This document shows, one piece after another, positions 1-6,660 of a stretch of 23,859 nucleotides of DNA; the first letter of the stretch is position 1; each line of letters opens with the position of its first letter. This DNA is from an uncultured Eubacteriales bacterium. Its GTDB lineage: Bacteria > Bacillota > Clostridia > Oscillospirales > Acutalibacteraceae. The stretch spans positions 1-23,859 of the forward strand of contig CAQBRY010000014.1 of the NCBI GenBank assembly GCA_948762645.1, given 5' to 3'. The notes under the pieces are model-generated. The model ran no database searches and was not told where the DNA came from. It worked only from the letters and a program-made list of their open reading frames with translations. The position numbers and the translations under genes are program-made.

Positions 1-1
1 T

Positions 2-676
2 AAAGTAAAGGAATTATGTGGCAATGTTGAAGTATGGTTAGATAATAGTAGTGTTGATAGGATGTATGATAACTCTAGGGTTGATAAAATGTATGGTAAT
101 TCTAGGGTTAAAGAAATATATAATGAGTCTATTATTAAAGAAATGTATGGTAATTCTAGGGTTAATGTAATGTATGATGATTCTAGGGTTGATGTAATGT
201 ATGGTAATTCTATTGTTAGTGCAATGTATGATGATTCTAGGGTTGATGTAATGTTTGATGATTCTATTGTTAGTGCAATGTATGATGATTCTAAGGTTAA
301 AGAAATATATAATAATTCTATTGTTAGTGCAATGTATGATAATTCTAGGGTTGATAAAATGTATGGTAATTCTAGGGTTAAAGAAATGTGGAATGATTCT
401 AAGGTTGATAAAATGTATGGTAATTCTAGGGTTAAAGAAATGCGTGGAAATTCTAGTGTTGATAAAATGTATAATGAGTCTATTATTAAAGAAATGTGTG
501 ATAATTCTAAGGTTAATGTAATGTATAGTAATTCTAAGGTTGATAAAATGTATGGTAATTCTACGGTTGATAAAATGTATGGTAATTCAATCGCATTTAA
601 TTATAAGAATTATCATAATATAGAAATTATGATTTCTGAAGAAGGAAAGTTTAATCTGGTTGTAAAAGAAATTTAA
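2..676 (+). CDS. Nonapeptide-repeat protein, 3' part (5' end outside window)
   Basis: The reading frame is open from the first base, so the gene begins upstream; the ATG at 62 is only an internal repeat residue. From position 62 the protein is a run of 9-residue units with the consensus M-Y-x-N/D-S-x-V-x-x: 19 full copies and a 20th that fades out. Two more degenerate copies lie before position 62. A non-repetitive tail of about 24 residues, ending LVVKEI, closes the protein. Two 9-residue units make 18 residues, which would suit one coil of a beta-solenoid; that is inference. I do not recognise a named family or function. No signal peptide can be judged because the start is missing. A gene for a predicted exported protein follows after 31 bp. 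Confidence 0.8.
   Translation, partial: KVKELCGNVEVWLDNSSVDRMYDNSRVDKMYGNSRVKEIYNESIIKEMYGNSRVNVMYDDSRVDVMYGNSIVSAMYDDSRVDVMFDDSIVSAMYDDSKVKEIYNNSIVSAMYDNSRVDKMYGNSRVKEMWNDSKVDKMYGNSRVKEMRGNSSVDKMYNESIIKEMCDNSKVNVMYSNSKVDKMYGNSTVDKMYGNSIAFNYKNYHNIEIMISEEGKFNLVVKEI
62..601 (+). repeat. 20 tandem 27-bp units encoding nonapeptides
   Basis: The units are in perfect 27-bp register. They form a mosaic of a few recurring types with endings such as GNSRVKE, DNSRVDK, GNSIVSA and DDSRVDV. Units at 89, 359 and 413 are identical at the DNA level. The pair at 62-115 is repeated at 332-385 with a single base change, suggesting recent unequal exchange or segmental duplication. Because the period is divisible by 3, another frame is also open across part of the array; that frame is a shadow. 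Confidence 0.9.
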
Positions 677-707
677 AAATTAGTGATTTTAGAAAGGATA
701 ATATTTT

Positions 708-1067
708 ATGAAAAAAATTATAAATATTTTAGTAAGTATTACAAGTATGGTTTTAATTAGTCATTTTTTCAGTTTTGCACAAGATAAACTGACAGATAAT
801 AATTATATTCCTATTGAAGATATAGCTTATTATTATATTGATGAATATGATTATCCATGTTTTACGTTAAAAGATGTTAATTTTCAACTTGATAATCCGT
901 TAAATATGAGTTATACTGATATTATGGATAATTTGGAAGATAAAACAAAGGAATATAAGAATAATTATATTGATATGCGTAGGGTGATTAATTTTAAAGT
1001 AACTGAAAATGGTTTAATGTTATATCTTGAAGATGGTTCAGGGTATTATTGGGAAAATGATAATTAA
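708..1067 (+). CDS. Predicted secreted small protein
   Basis: 119 residues. The N-terminus is a typical signal peptide: MKK, then a hydrophobic stretch (residues 4-23) and a possible cleavage site after SFA at about residue 24. There is no lipobox cysteine. The mature part is acidic and rich in Tyr, Asp and Asn, with no motif I recognise. An AGAAAGGA ribosome site precedes the ATG. It follows the repeat protein at 31 bp and is probably cotranscribed with it, so both could act at the cell surface. Function unknown. Confidence 0.7.
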   Translation: MKKIINILVSITSMVLISHFFSFAQDKLTDNNYIPIEDIAYYYIDEYDYPCFTLKDVNFQLDNPLNMSYTDIMDNLEDKTKEYKNNYIDMRRVINFKVTENGLMLYLEDGSGYYWENDN

Positions 1068-1103
1068 TTATTGAATATATGATTAAATAAGAGGATAAAG
1101 AAA

Positions 1104-1616
1104 ATGTATGCAGGTTATAATTTCAATAAGGATGAATGTGAAGATATAATTAATATTATTAGAGAAGCTGGAAGTATTTGGAGTAAAAATTTACCTTTAT
1201 ATTTATCAACAATTATAAATGAAGAAATAGAAGAAATAATAGAAAAAGAGTTTGATGGCGATGATGTAAATGGATATATTTTTTGTGAAACGGTAGACGA
1301 TTTAATTATTCCTGCGATTAAAATTGTTTATTCCGATCAAATTGATTCAAAATTGAAAGATTTATTATGTAAATTTGTTTTAGATATAAATAAAAAAGAA
1401 ACGCTTTATACTACATTATTGGATAGTATAAAAAATGATGAAAGAATAAAGCGTTTAAAAAAGAGTTATTGTACTGAAAAGGAAGCTATTGAAAATGGAA
1501 TAGAAAATCCATTTGAATATTCATGTTGGGAATGTGGGGTAAAATTTTATGCAGAATGGAGAAGTGATTATTCTCCTGCTGCAATTTGTCCTATTTGTGG
1601 AACAAGTAATAGATAA
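1104..1616 (+). CDS. Hypothetical protein with C-terminal zinc ribbon
   Basis: 170 residues. The first 120 or so are predicted mostly helical and acidic (an EEIEEIIEKE stretch near residues 40-50) with no recognised domain. The C-terminus carries two CxxC knuckles, C141/C144 and C162/C165, separated by 17 residues. This is the pattern of a rubredoxin-like zinc ribbon and suggests binding of nucleic acid or a protein partner. GAGG at 1091-1094 supports the ATG chosen. The zinc ribbon is clear from the sequence; the function is unknown. Confidence 0.7.
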   Translation: MYAGYNFNKDECEDIINIIREAGSIWSKNLPLYLSTIINEEIEEIIEKEFDGDDVNGYIFCETVDDLIIPAIKIVYSDQIDSKLKDLLCKFVLDINKKETLYTTLLDSIKNDERIKRLKKSYCTEKEAIENGIENPFEYSCWECGVKFYAEWRSDYSPAAICPICGTSNR

Positions 1617-1700
1617 GAAATAGCTTTTTTATGAAATTGAATAGAGATAGATACAATAAATTGAGAATATTAAAAAAAACGAAAATAAAAGGATAAAAAA

Positions 1701-1958
1701 ATGACATTACTACAGATTGCAGAAAGTATAAAGTCTGATTGGAGCAAGGCATTGTGGGATTGTAATAAAAATTATGAAAATGCAGAAGGTATTATAATTG
1801 CCATAAAGAATAGTATGACAAACGTAAAAAATCCAAAAAGCGCGATATTTGAAATTGATAATTATGGTCACATATCAATAAACGGGAAAGAATTTGCATA
1901 TTGTGTTGATGCTTTTGCTTGTCCGCCAGATTATGAGCGATACCTGAAAGAAAAATAA
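1701..1958 (+). CDS. Hypothetical protein
   Basis: 85 residues, preceded by AAAGGA at a good distance. It has an amphipathic N-terminus (MTLLQIAESIKSDWSKALWD), then a short predicted beta region, and Cys residues at 21, 68 and 74. No family recognised. It is the last gene before the toxin-antitoxin promoter. No clear terminator separates it from that promoter. Confidence 0.55.
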   Translation: MTLLQIAESIKSDWSKALWDCNKNYENAEGIIIAIKNSMTNVKNPKSAIFEIDNYGHISINGKEFAYCVDAFACPPDYERYLKEK

Positions 1959-1997
1959 TAACATATTTGTAATTTTTTATAAATTTTTAAATTTCTA

Positions 1998-2026
1998 TTG
2001 ACGTTTTTTCTTTTATTGTATATAAT
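1998..2026 (+). promoter_or_regulatory. Sigma-A promoter of the type III toxin-antitoxin locus
   Basis: The -35 is TTGACG (1998-2003) and the -10 is TATAAT (2021-2026), with a 17-bp spacer. This is close to the vegetative consensus. Transcription should start near 2033, just upstream of the antitoxin RNA repeats and inside the palindrome at 2033-2052. Confidence 0.85.
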
Positions 2027-2032
2027 AATGAT

Positions 2033-2052
2033 AAGAAATCAAGTGATTTCTT
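2033..2052 (+). promoter_or_regulatory. Palindromic operator candidate at the transcription start
   Basis: Perfect 9-bp inverted repeat AAGAAATCA-N2-TGATTTCTT, centred about 10 bp downstream of the predicted start. Its size and position suit a dimeric HTH repressor that blocks promoter clearance. The obvious candidate is the HTH protein encoded at 2700-2936 in the same locus. The left half-site AAGAAATCA recurs at 3001-3009, next to the leader of the following operon. The palindrome is visible; the regulator assignment is inference. Confidence 0.55.
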
Positions 2053-2192
2053 CAATAAATTATGTACTGTGACCGTATAAAACAGTAACCATAAAAAGAA
2101 GGTACGGGTTCAAATTATTTCCGCTACCCAGTATGCGGCTAATAAAAGGCTGGGGTTCAAATTATTGCCCTGCTTATTAGTAGGGCAATTTT
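2051..2192 (+). ncRNA. Type III antitoxin RNA (CptI-like), two pseudoknot units
   Basis: Three copies of a linker like TTCAAATTATT (2051-2063 imperfect, 2109-2119, 2156-2166) frame two units that can each form an H-type pseudoknot. Unit I has stem TACTGT 2065-2070/ACAGTA 2082-2087 interleaved with CCGTA 2073-2077/TACGG 2103-2107. Unit II has CCGC 2121-2124/GCGG 2135-2138 interleaved with CCCAG 2127-2131/CTGGG 2150-2154. The pairing changes together between units, which supports the fold. A hairpin (2164-2189) ends the array just before the toxin gene. Promoter, short tandem RNA repeats, attenuator, toxin is the known layout of type III loci. By family knowledge, the toxin cuts this transcript at the linkers and is held inactive by the units. 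Confidence 0.8.
2164..2192 (+). terminator. Attenuating hairpin between antitoxin RNA and toxin gene
   Basis: ATTGCCCT (2164-2171) pairs with AGGGCAAT (2182-2189) around a 10-nt loop and is followed by only four T residues. It is a leaky terminator by appearance. In type III loci such a hairpin makes antitoxin RNA exceed toxin mRNA. It overlaps the third linker copy. Confidence 0.65.
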
Positions 2193-2211
2193 ATGTACAT
2201 AAGGAGAAAAA

Positions 2212-2703
2212 ATGGAAGTTGGAAAATTATATTTCATAAAAAATTCTTTTTATGAAATATTTTTAGATTGTAATTTGTTAATTAACAAAGAAATAATAAA
2301 TGGAAAATTACATGGCAGGCCGTGTTGTTATGCTTTTCAATTTGATAAAAAAGATAAAAATATTTATTGGATGATTCCTATTTCTTCTAAAGTTAAAAAA
2401 TATGAAGAAATTTATAATAAATATTTAAAAAAATATGGAAAATGTGATAATATTAGTTTTGGATATGTTTTGGGTGAAAAGAAAGCATTTTTACCACAAA
2501 ATCTTTTTCCGATAACAAAAAAATATATAGATGGAATTTACATCGATAAAAATACAGGTAAGGCTATTAATATTGCTAATGATTTGATGGCAGAATTAAA
2601 TAAAAAAGCAAGAAAGAAGATTAGATATAATCAACAAGGAAAAAAATTTGGAATGACTGATATTATGAAAATTTATAATGAATTAATAAAAGAAAAGGAG
2701 TGA
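2212..2703 (+). CDS. cptN: CptN-like type III toxin endoribonuclease
   Basis: 163 residues, the usual length for CptN/ToxN-type toxins. Family-like features are the N-terminal GKLYF segment, a GRP turn (35-37), the core strand WMIPISSK (53-60), a FGYVLG segment (83-88) and FLPQNLFPIT (93-102), followed by a helical C-terminus. I recognise this as the CptIN branch rather than ToxN or TenpN; the catalytic residues cannot be fixed by eye. The enzyme would cut cellular and phage RNA and process its own antitoxin RNA, encoded directly upstream. AAGGAG lies at 2201-2206. The stop codon overlaps the GTG of the downstream HTH gene, so the two are translationally coupled. Roles known for the family are element maintenance and phage abortive infection. 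Confidence 0.8.
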   Translation: MEVGKLYFIKNSFYEIFLDCNLLINKEIINGKLHGRPCCYAFQFDKKDKNIYWMIPISSKVKKYEEIYNKYLKKYGKCDNISFGYVLGEKKAFLPQNLFPITKKYIDGIYIDKNTGKAINIANDLMAELNKKARKKIRYNQQGKKFGMTDIMKIYNELIKEKE

Positions 2704-2936
2704 TTAAAATATTTTCAAATATAATACGAAAAATTTTACAAGATTGTGAAAATAACGGAAGAAAAGTTACACAAATAGAACTTGCTAATGTTTTAGGAAT
2801 TAGTAGACAGGGGTTTACAAATAAAATGACAAGAGATAGTTTTTTTATAGATGATGTTGTAAAGATTGCTGATTATTTAGGAATGAAAGTAATTTTAAAA
2901 GGAACAAATGAATATGTTATTGAAAAAGAAGATTAA
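2700..2936 (+). CDS. Small XRE/Cro-type helix-turn-helix protein
   Basis: 78 residues. Residues about 22-43 (TQIELANVLGISRQGFTNKM) form a Cro/C1-type HTH, followed by helices ending LGMKVIL, typical of small phage and mobile-element regulators. The best start is GTG at 2700, which overlaps the toxin stop TGA. AAAGGA lies directly against this GTG, so initiation probably depends on coupling, and a rare start slightly downstream is possible. Shared transcription with the toxin and the palindrome at the promoter suggest autoregulation of the whole locus. A companion HTH gene is not a standard part of type III systems. Confidence 0.75.
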   Translation: MIKIFSNIIRKILQDCENNGRKVTQIELANVLGISRQGFTNKMTRDSFFIDDVVKIADYLGMKVILKGTNEYVIEKED

Positions 2937-2955
2937 AAATTAATCTTCTTTTTTT
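2926..2955 (+). terminator. Intrinsic terminator of the toxin-antitoxin operon
   Basis: AAGAAGATTAA (2926-2936) pairs perfectly with TTAATCTTCTT (2940-2950) across a 3-nt loop and runs into a T tract. The stem includes the last codons and stop of the HTH gene. This closes the locus. Confidence 0.85.
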
Positions 2956-2994
2956 GTGAAATAAAATAAGTAAACAAAAAGTGTACAATATAAA

Positions 2995-3170
2995 TGGTTA
3001 AAGAAATCATCTTTAACTAGAGTACCAAAAGAACTCTTATAAATCTCTTTTGGGTTGATGGTGGAACAAGTGCAGTATTGCGAAAGGGTAACGGTCAACA
3101 GAATTTTATATGTTTTGTAATGTGGCCATAGACAGTTTCAAGCCTGTAATACAGAGAACAAAACAGAATC
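2995..3170 (+). ncRNA. Structured leader or small RNA of unknown class
   Basis: A 255-bp interval without a gene separates two operons, and most of it can pair. Stems seen are GTTAAAGA 2997-3004/TCTTTAAC 3010-3017, AGAGT 3019-3023/ACTCT 3033-3037 interleaved with CCAAAAGA 3025-3032/TCTTTTGG 3046-3053 (H-type pseudoknot order), GTTGA 3054-3058/TCAAC 3095-3099, and TGTTTTGT 3111-3118/ACAAAACA 3158-3165 enclosing CTGT/ACAG. The region is less AT-rich than its surroundings. A poor -10 (TACAAT at 2984) lies upstream with no matching -35. I do not recognise a riboswitch or known RNA family. It may be the 5' leader of the ArdA gene or an independent RNA. Confidence 0.5.
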
Positions 3171-3210
3171 TAATAATATAAAGGCAAATAGAAAGGATAA
3201 AGGTGATTTT

Positions 3211-3759
3211 ATGACAGTAAGAATTTATTTAAGTAATTTATCATTGTATGTTGAAGGTAAAGAAAATGGAAGATGGTTACAACTTCCTATGGATTCAAAT
3301 AAGTTACAATATTTTTATCATGAAATAGTAGGATATAATCAAGAGCATATTATTCTTGATTATAATGCAGCATTCAAGATTCATGAATATGAAAATGTTT
3401 TTGAATTAAATGAAATGTTAGAAGAAATTTTAGGTTATAACCTGGAAGAAAATAAATTAAAAGCATTGTTTAAAATTGGACTTGATAGAGATGAAATTTT
3501 TGGAGCATTAATAAATGGCAGTTTTGATATTATTGATGTTAATGAAGTATCTGCAGGATGGAATTCATCTTTTATACCTGAAGAGATTTATGGAATGGTA
3601 CTAAATGAAGTAGGTTATAATAATTTATTTTCACAACCAATTCCAGAAGAAATGATAGATTATATAAATTTTGAACAAATTTATATATGTTTATCTATAA
3701 ATGATGGATGGCAACCTGTGGAAGTTGATAAAACTACATACTTAGTAAGAATTTATTAG
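3211..3759 (+). CDS. ardA: ArdA-like antirestriction protein
   Basis: 182 residues, the usual ArdA length. The start resembles the ArdA signature: RIYLSNLSLY near the N-terminus, then G-x-W-x-x-L-P at about residues 20-26. It is followed by a strand ILDYN and IHEYENVFELNEMLEEI (about 57-73). The C-terminal EEMIDYINFEQ region matches the family's last domain. ArdA dimers are elongated acidic DNA mimics that bind and inhibit type I restriction-modification enzymes when an element enters a new cell. The protein is strongly acidic, as expected, but divergent. AAAGGTGA precedes the ATG. Anti-restriction placement beside a toxin-antitoxin locus and DUF3560 is typical of mobile elements. Confidence 0.75.
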   Translation: MTVRIYLSNLSLYVEGKENGRWLQLPMDSNKLQYFYHEIVGYNQEHIILDYNAAFKIHEYENVFELNEMLEEILGYNLEENKLKALFKIGLDRDEIFGALINGSFDIIDVNEVSAGWNSSFIPEEIYGMVLNEVGYNNLFSQPIPEEMIDYINFEQIYICLSINDGWQPVEVDKTTYLVRIY

Positions 3760-3810
3760 TGTAAAGGTAATAAAAATTAAAGAAAAATAATTATAAAAAG
3801 GAGTAAAGAC

Positions 3811-5058
3811 ATGAGTAGTTATATTATGAATATGGAAACTCAAAAGTTAGAATTACATTTTGATAAGTCCGATTATATGGGATTATCAGATGATTTAAAA
3901 AAGGAAATTAAAAGTAATTTTCTTTTTAGTCAAAAAGCTAATGCATGGGTGAGTCGGGCAAAATTCCCGAATTTATGGAGAGCAGAAGAAGTTGCTAAAA
4001 AAATAGGACTTGAAAATGCTGGAAAAGTTGGTCAAATTTTAAGTTTTGCAGAACAAATGGAACAGAAGGCAGAAAGAGCAGAAGCAAGGGCGGAAAGATA
4101 TGATTATAAATCAGAAAAAGCTCAAGAAAAAGGAAATGTATTACAAAAACCAATTAATGATATGCATGGAGATATTGCATTTTTTACCCAACCGAATATT
4201 AATACTAGTGCAGGACGAGCATTTACTAAACAGCGCGAAAAAATGTTTTCTGCCTGGGAAAGAGGGTTTGAAGAATTTAAAAAATCTGAGTATTATGCTG
4301 AACGTGCAGCGATAGCACGACAAACGGCAGAAGATACAAAACCAACAGATAAAGGATTTATTGATAGGAGAATAAAGGATGCAGAAAAAACCATAAGAGC
4401 ACAAAGGAAAAATATTGAAGTATATCAAAAATATATTGAAAGAATTAAATCTGGTGAAGAAATTAAACGTTATAATGGTGATATTCTTACATTAGAATTA
4501 GTTCAAGAATGGATTGAAAAAACAGAAATGATTATTGAAAATGCAATTAGTAAATCTATTTATTATCATGAGTGTTTAGAAAAAGTTGGAGGAATTGCAT
4601 TTTCTAAAGATAATATTAAAGTTGGTTATATTATCGAGCTTAATAAATGGGGGAAATGTAGAGTAACAGGAGTTGGAAAGGTAAATATTTCATATTGCAT
4701 TATAGAAGGTGGAGCAGCAGGTTACGGAGGAAAAGCTACTTATGCAGAAATAGAAAATATTATATCAGAAGAAGTGCAAGATATGCCCGCACATCCTTTT
4801 AAAGTTGGTGATACTTATACTATAGATGTATGGAATAGTGAAAAACATATTAGAGAACCAAAAGAATATACAGTTATAAAAACAACGCCTGAGAGAGTTA
4901 CATTAAAACATGGAGAAGAAAAAGCTATTAGTCGAAAGCCCAGAAGAGTTAAAGATAATAGTATAAATGGTGTTTGTTGGGTTATAGATTTAATTAATGA
5001 TTTTGGTGGAACTATTTTTAAACAGGAATTAATCATAGGAGGAATAAGAAATGTTTAA
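3811..5058 (+). CDS. DUF3560 domain protein
   Basis: 415 residues. The first 70 residues include FLFSQKANAWVSR (37-49), and the diagnostic Ala/Glu/Arg-rich helix runs over about 77-105 (FAEQMEQKAERAEARAERY); this combination marks DUF3560. A second helical, lysine-rich stretch (about 180-250) is probably coiled coil. The last 130 residues are predicted beta-rich, with repeated VGYIIEL and VGDTYTIDV elements like small barrel or KOW-type folds. The family is found on plasmids, ICEs and phages; its biochemical role is not established. AAAGGAG lies before the ATG. The 3' end overlaps the next gene by 8 bp. Confidence 0.75.
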   Translation: MSSYIMNMETQKLELHFDKSDYMGLSDDLKKEIKSNFLFSQKANAWVSRAKFPNLWRAEEVAKKIGLENAGKVGQILSFAEQMEQKAERAEARAERYDYKSEKAQEKGNVLQKPINDMHGDIAFFTQPNINTSAGRAFTKQREKMFSAWERGFEEFKKSEYYAERAAIARQTAEDTKPTDKGFIDRRIKDAEKTIRAQRKNIEVYQKYIERIKSGEEIKRYNGDILTLELVQEWIEKTEMIIENAISKSIYYHECLEKVGGIAFSKDNIKVGYIIELNKWGKCRVTGVGKVNISYCIIEGGAAGYGGKATYAEIENIISEEVQDMPAHPFKVGDTYTIDVWNSEKHIREPKEYTVIKTTPERVTLKHGEEKAISRKPRRVKDNSINGVCWVIDLINDFGGTIFKQELIIGGIRNV

Positions 5059-5302
5059 TTTTAGAATTATTAATTTACCGGATGGAAACCAGTTAATTGA
5101 TGAAAGATTAAAAACACCTTATGATAGTATTACAGCTACAGAAATGATTGAATATAAGGCTTGGGAGGAAAATCTTGCAGTTATGAGAAGAATAAAAAAT
5201 GAAATGGAAAAAGAAAAGAGAGAACGGATTAAACGACATAGAAAAATTATTAAAAATCCATTTTGGAGATTGGGATATATGTTAGGTGTAATAAATTGGT
5301 AA
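5051..5302 (+). CDS. Hypothetical basic protein
   Basis: 83 residues. GGAGG lies inside the end of the preceding gene, with an 8-bp overlap indicating coupled translation. The second half (residues about 45-75) is a highly charged Lys/Arg/Glu helix, ending in a short hydrophobic segment FWRLGYMLGVINW that could contact a membrane or partner. No family recognised. Confidence 0.6.
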   Translation: MFNFRIINLPDGNQLIDERLKTPYDSITATEMIEYKAWEENLAVMRRIKNEMEKEKRERIKRHRKIIKNPFWRLGYMLGVINW

Positions 5303-5315
5303 AGAAAGGAAAATT

Positions 5316-5501
5316 ATGAATAATTATTATTTTTATATAATTGGTTTTACAATATCTATTTCTTTTATATTTGCATCTGGAATAGAAAAAGGATATTTTT
5401 CTTGTGTAAATCTTGTTTGTGGTATAATTGATGGAATTTTTATAGGATATTATATAAGCAAGCTTATGAATCAAGGAAAGGATAAAAATGAGAACAACTA
5501 A
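5316..5501 (+). CDS. Small membrane protein
   Basis: 61 residues with two predicted membrane segments (about 4-22 and 29-48) separated by a short loop EKGYF, and a charged C-terminal tail. AAAGAAAGG precedes the ATG. It overlaps the following gene by 14 bp. Function unknown; small two-helix proteins in mobile elements can be holin-like, entry-exclusion or toxin-like, and nothing here chooses among these. Confidence 0.6.
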   Translation: MNNYYFYIIGFTISISFIFASGIEKGYFSCVNLVCGIIDGIFIGYYISKLMNQGKDKNENN

Positions 5502-5853
5502 AAAAGAACGAGAGAAAAATGCCAGGGAATTTTATCAAATGTTTATGAATGGTAATTATTGTCAAGCTGCTATTGTAGTTAATAGAATTAAAAGATCAAC
5601 AATTAATAGATGTCAATTTCTAACAGTTAAATCTTCCCTCGCTTACATGGAAAACCCAGTAATGATTGCAGAATCCATTATGGGTATATCTGGATGCTTT
5701 TATGAATTACTAAGTTTTTTAAAATTTTCTGAACAACAAAAAAATTACTTTGATGATGATTTTAATAATTGGTTAGAAAAAAATTATAATTTTAAAATTA
5801 TATATAAAGATGGTTTAGTATTTATGTTGGGAAAATGTAATAGGAAGGTGTAA
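5488..5853 (+). CDS. Hypothetical protein
   Basis: 121 residues, mostly helical by composition, with a basic N-terminus (TTKKEREKNAREFYQMF) and a hydrophobic centre (about 50-80). GGAAAGG lies upstream. The start is inside the previous gene and the stop is 2 bp before the next ATG, so it sits in a tight operon. No domain recognised. Confidence 0.6.
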   Translation: MRTTKKEREKNAREFYQMFMNGNYCQAAIVVNRIKRSTINRCQFLTVKSSLAYMENPVMIAESIMGISGCFYELLSFLKFSEQQKNYFDDDFNNWLEKNYNFKIIYKDGLVFMLGKCNRKV

Positions 5854-5855
5854 GT

Positions 5856-6647
5856 ATGAGAATAAATGAAATTGATTTTAATAAAATTAAGTCTGTAAAG
5901 AAAAAATGTATTTGTTTTGCTAAAGATGGAAATACTGTGGTAAAACCTTATAGGATATTATATGAATTAAAAAATATTATTCCTGATATAGATTATAACA
6001 ATCTTTATATTGAAAAAGTAGAATATAAATTTTACAATCAATATTTTTTGTGGGAAGAATTGAAAGGAATTTGTATTCGTCGGGTCGAAATACATGAAAG
6101 TGAAATTTCAAAATTATTTCAAAATATTAATAAATACGAATTTTTTGGAACAGACGGTTATTTGGAGATGTTAAATGAAATTGAAAATGAAGGTGGATAC
6201 ATAAATAAATTAAATATTGAAGTTTGTATGATATTAGGTGAAATGGATCTTGCTATGAATTATAAAAAATACAGGGAAGATTTTATTGCTGCCAGGGAAT
6301 CATATGAAAAAGCGGAAAGAGAAGCAAGAGAGTTAATAAGAATGGAAAAAGAACTTCAAGAAAAAGAAGAAAATGAAAAGGAAATAATTAAAGCAGAAAA
6401 TATTATTAAAAATCGTCAAGTTTTAATTAATAAGCCGTTTTTGGATAATACTATTATTTTTTATTTAATGAAAAAACATAATGTTAAAGTTCCGTTAAAA
6501 ACTCAGGGATGGATAAATAAAGCATTAGCAAAAATTTTATACAATGAAACAGGTATTTCATATACTTATTATAAGGGGTATAAAGAAAGTACAGTATTCT
6601 ACAAGTATCTTAAAGAATTGGAATCGAAGATTTTAGAAAGCGCATAA
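5856..6647 (+). CDS. Hypothetical coiled-coil protein
   Basis: 263 residues. The N-terminal half is mixed and unrecognised. Residues about 135-190 form a long charged helix (EKAEREARELIRMEKELQ and on), a probable coiled coil. The C-terminal 70 residues (about 193-263) look like a compact helical domain with PLKTQGWINKALAKI. GGAAGG at 5843-5848 supports the ATG. AAGGAGG for the next gene directly follows the stop. The layout suggests an oligomerising helper protein; function unknown. Confidence 0.6.
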   Translation: MRINEIDFNKIKSVKKKCICFAKDGNTVVKPYRILYELKNIIPDIDYNNLYIEKVEYKFYNQYFLWEELKGICIRRVEIHESEISKLFQNINKYEFFGTDGYLEMLNEIENEGGYINKLNIEVCMILGEMDLAMNYKKYREDFIAARESYEKAEREARELIRMEKELQEKEENEKEIIKAENIIKNRQVLINKPFLDNTIIFYLMKKHNVKVPLKTQGWINKALAKILYNETGISYTYYKGYKESTVFYKYLKELESKILESA

Positions 6648-6660
6648 GGAGGAATTTTAG

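Noticed and set aside
255..521. Second open frame across the repeat array (88 codons, Leu/Ile-rich)
   Set aside because: It is a frame shadow: the 27-bp period keeps all frames periodic. There is no ribosome site, and the main frame continues from the window edge.
1631..1696. 21-codon ORF starting MKLNRDRYNK
   Set aside because: It has no ribosome site and simply runs into the Shine-Dalgarno region of the 1701 gene.
2106..2166. Two GGTTCAAATT stretches resembling tRNA T-arms
   Set aside because: No acceptor, D or anticodon arms can be built around them. They are better explained as the repeated linkers of the antitoxin RNA.
3054..3090. TTGATGG and GCGAAAGG elements recalling a hammerhead ribozyme core
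   Set aside because: Two essential core positions differ from CUGAUGA, and stem II cannot form between the two elements.
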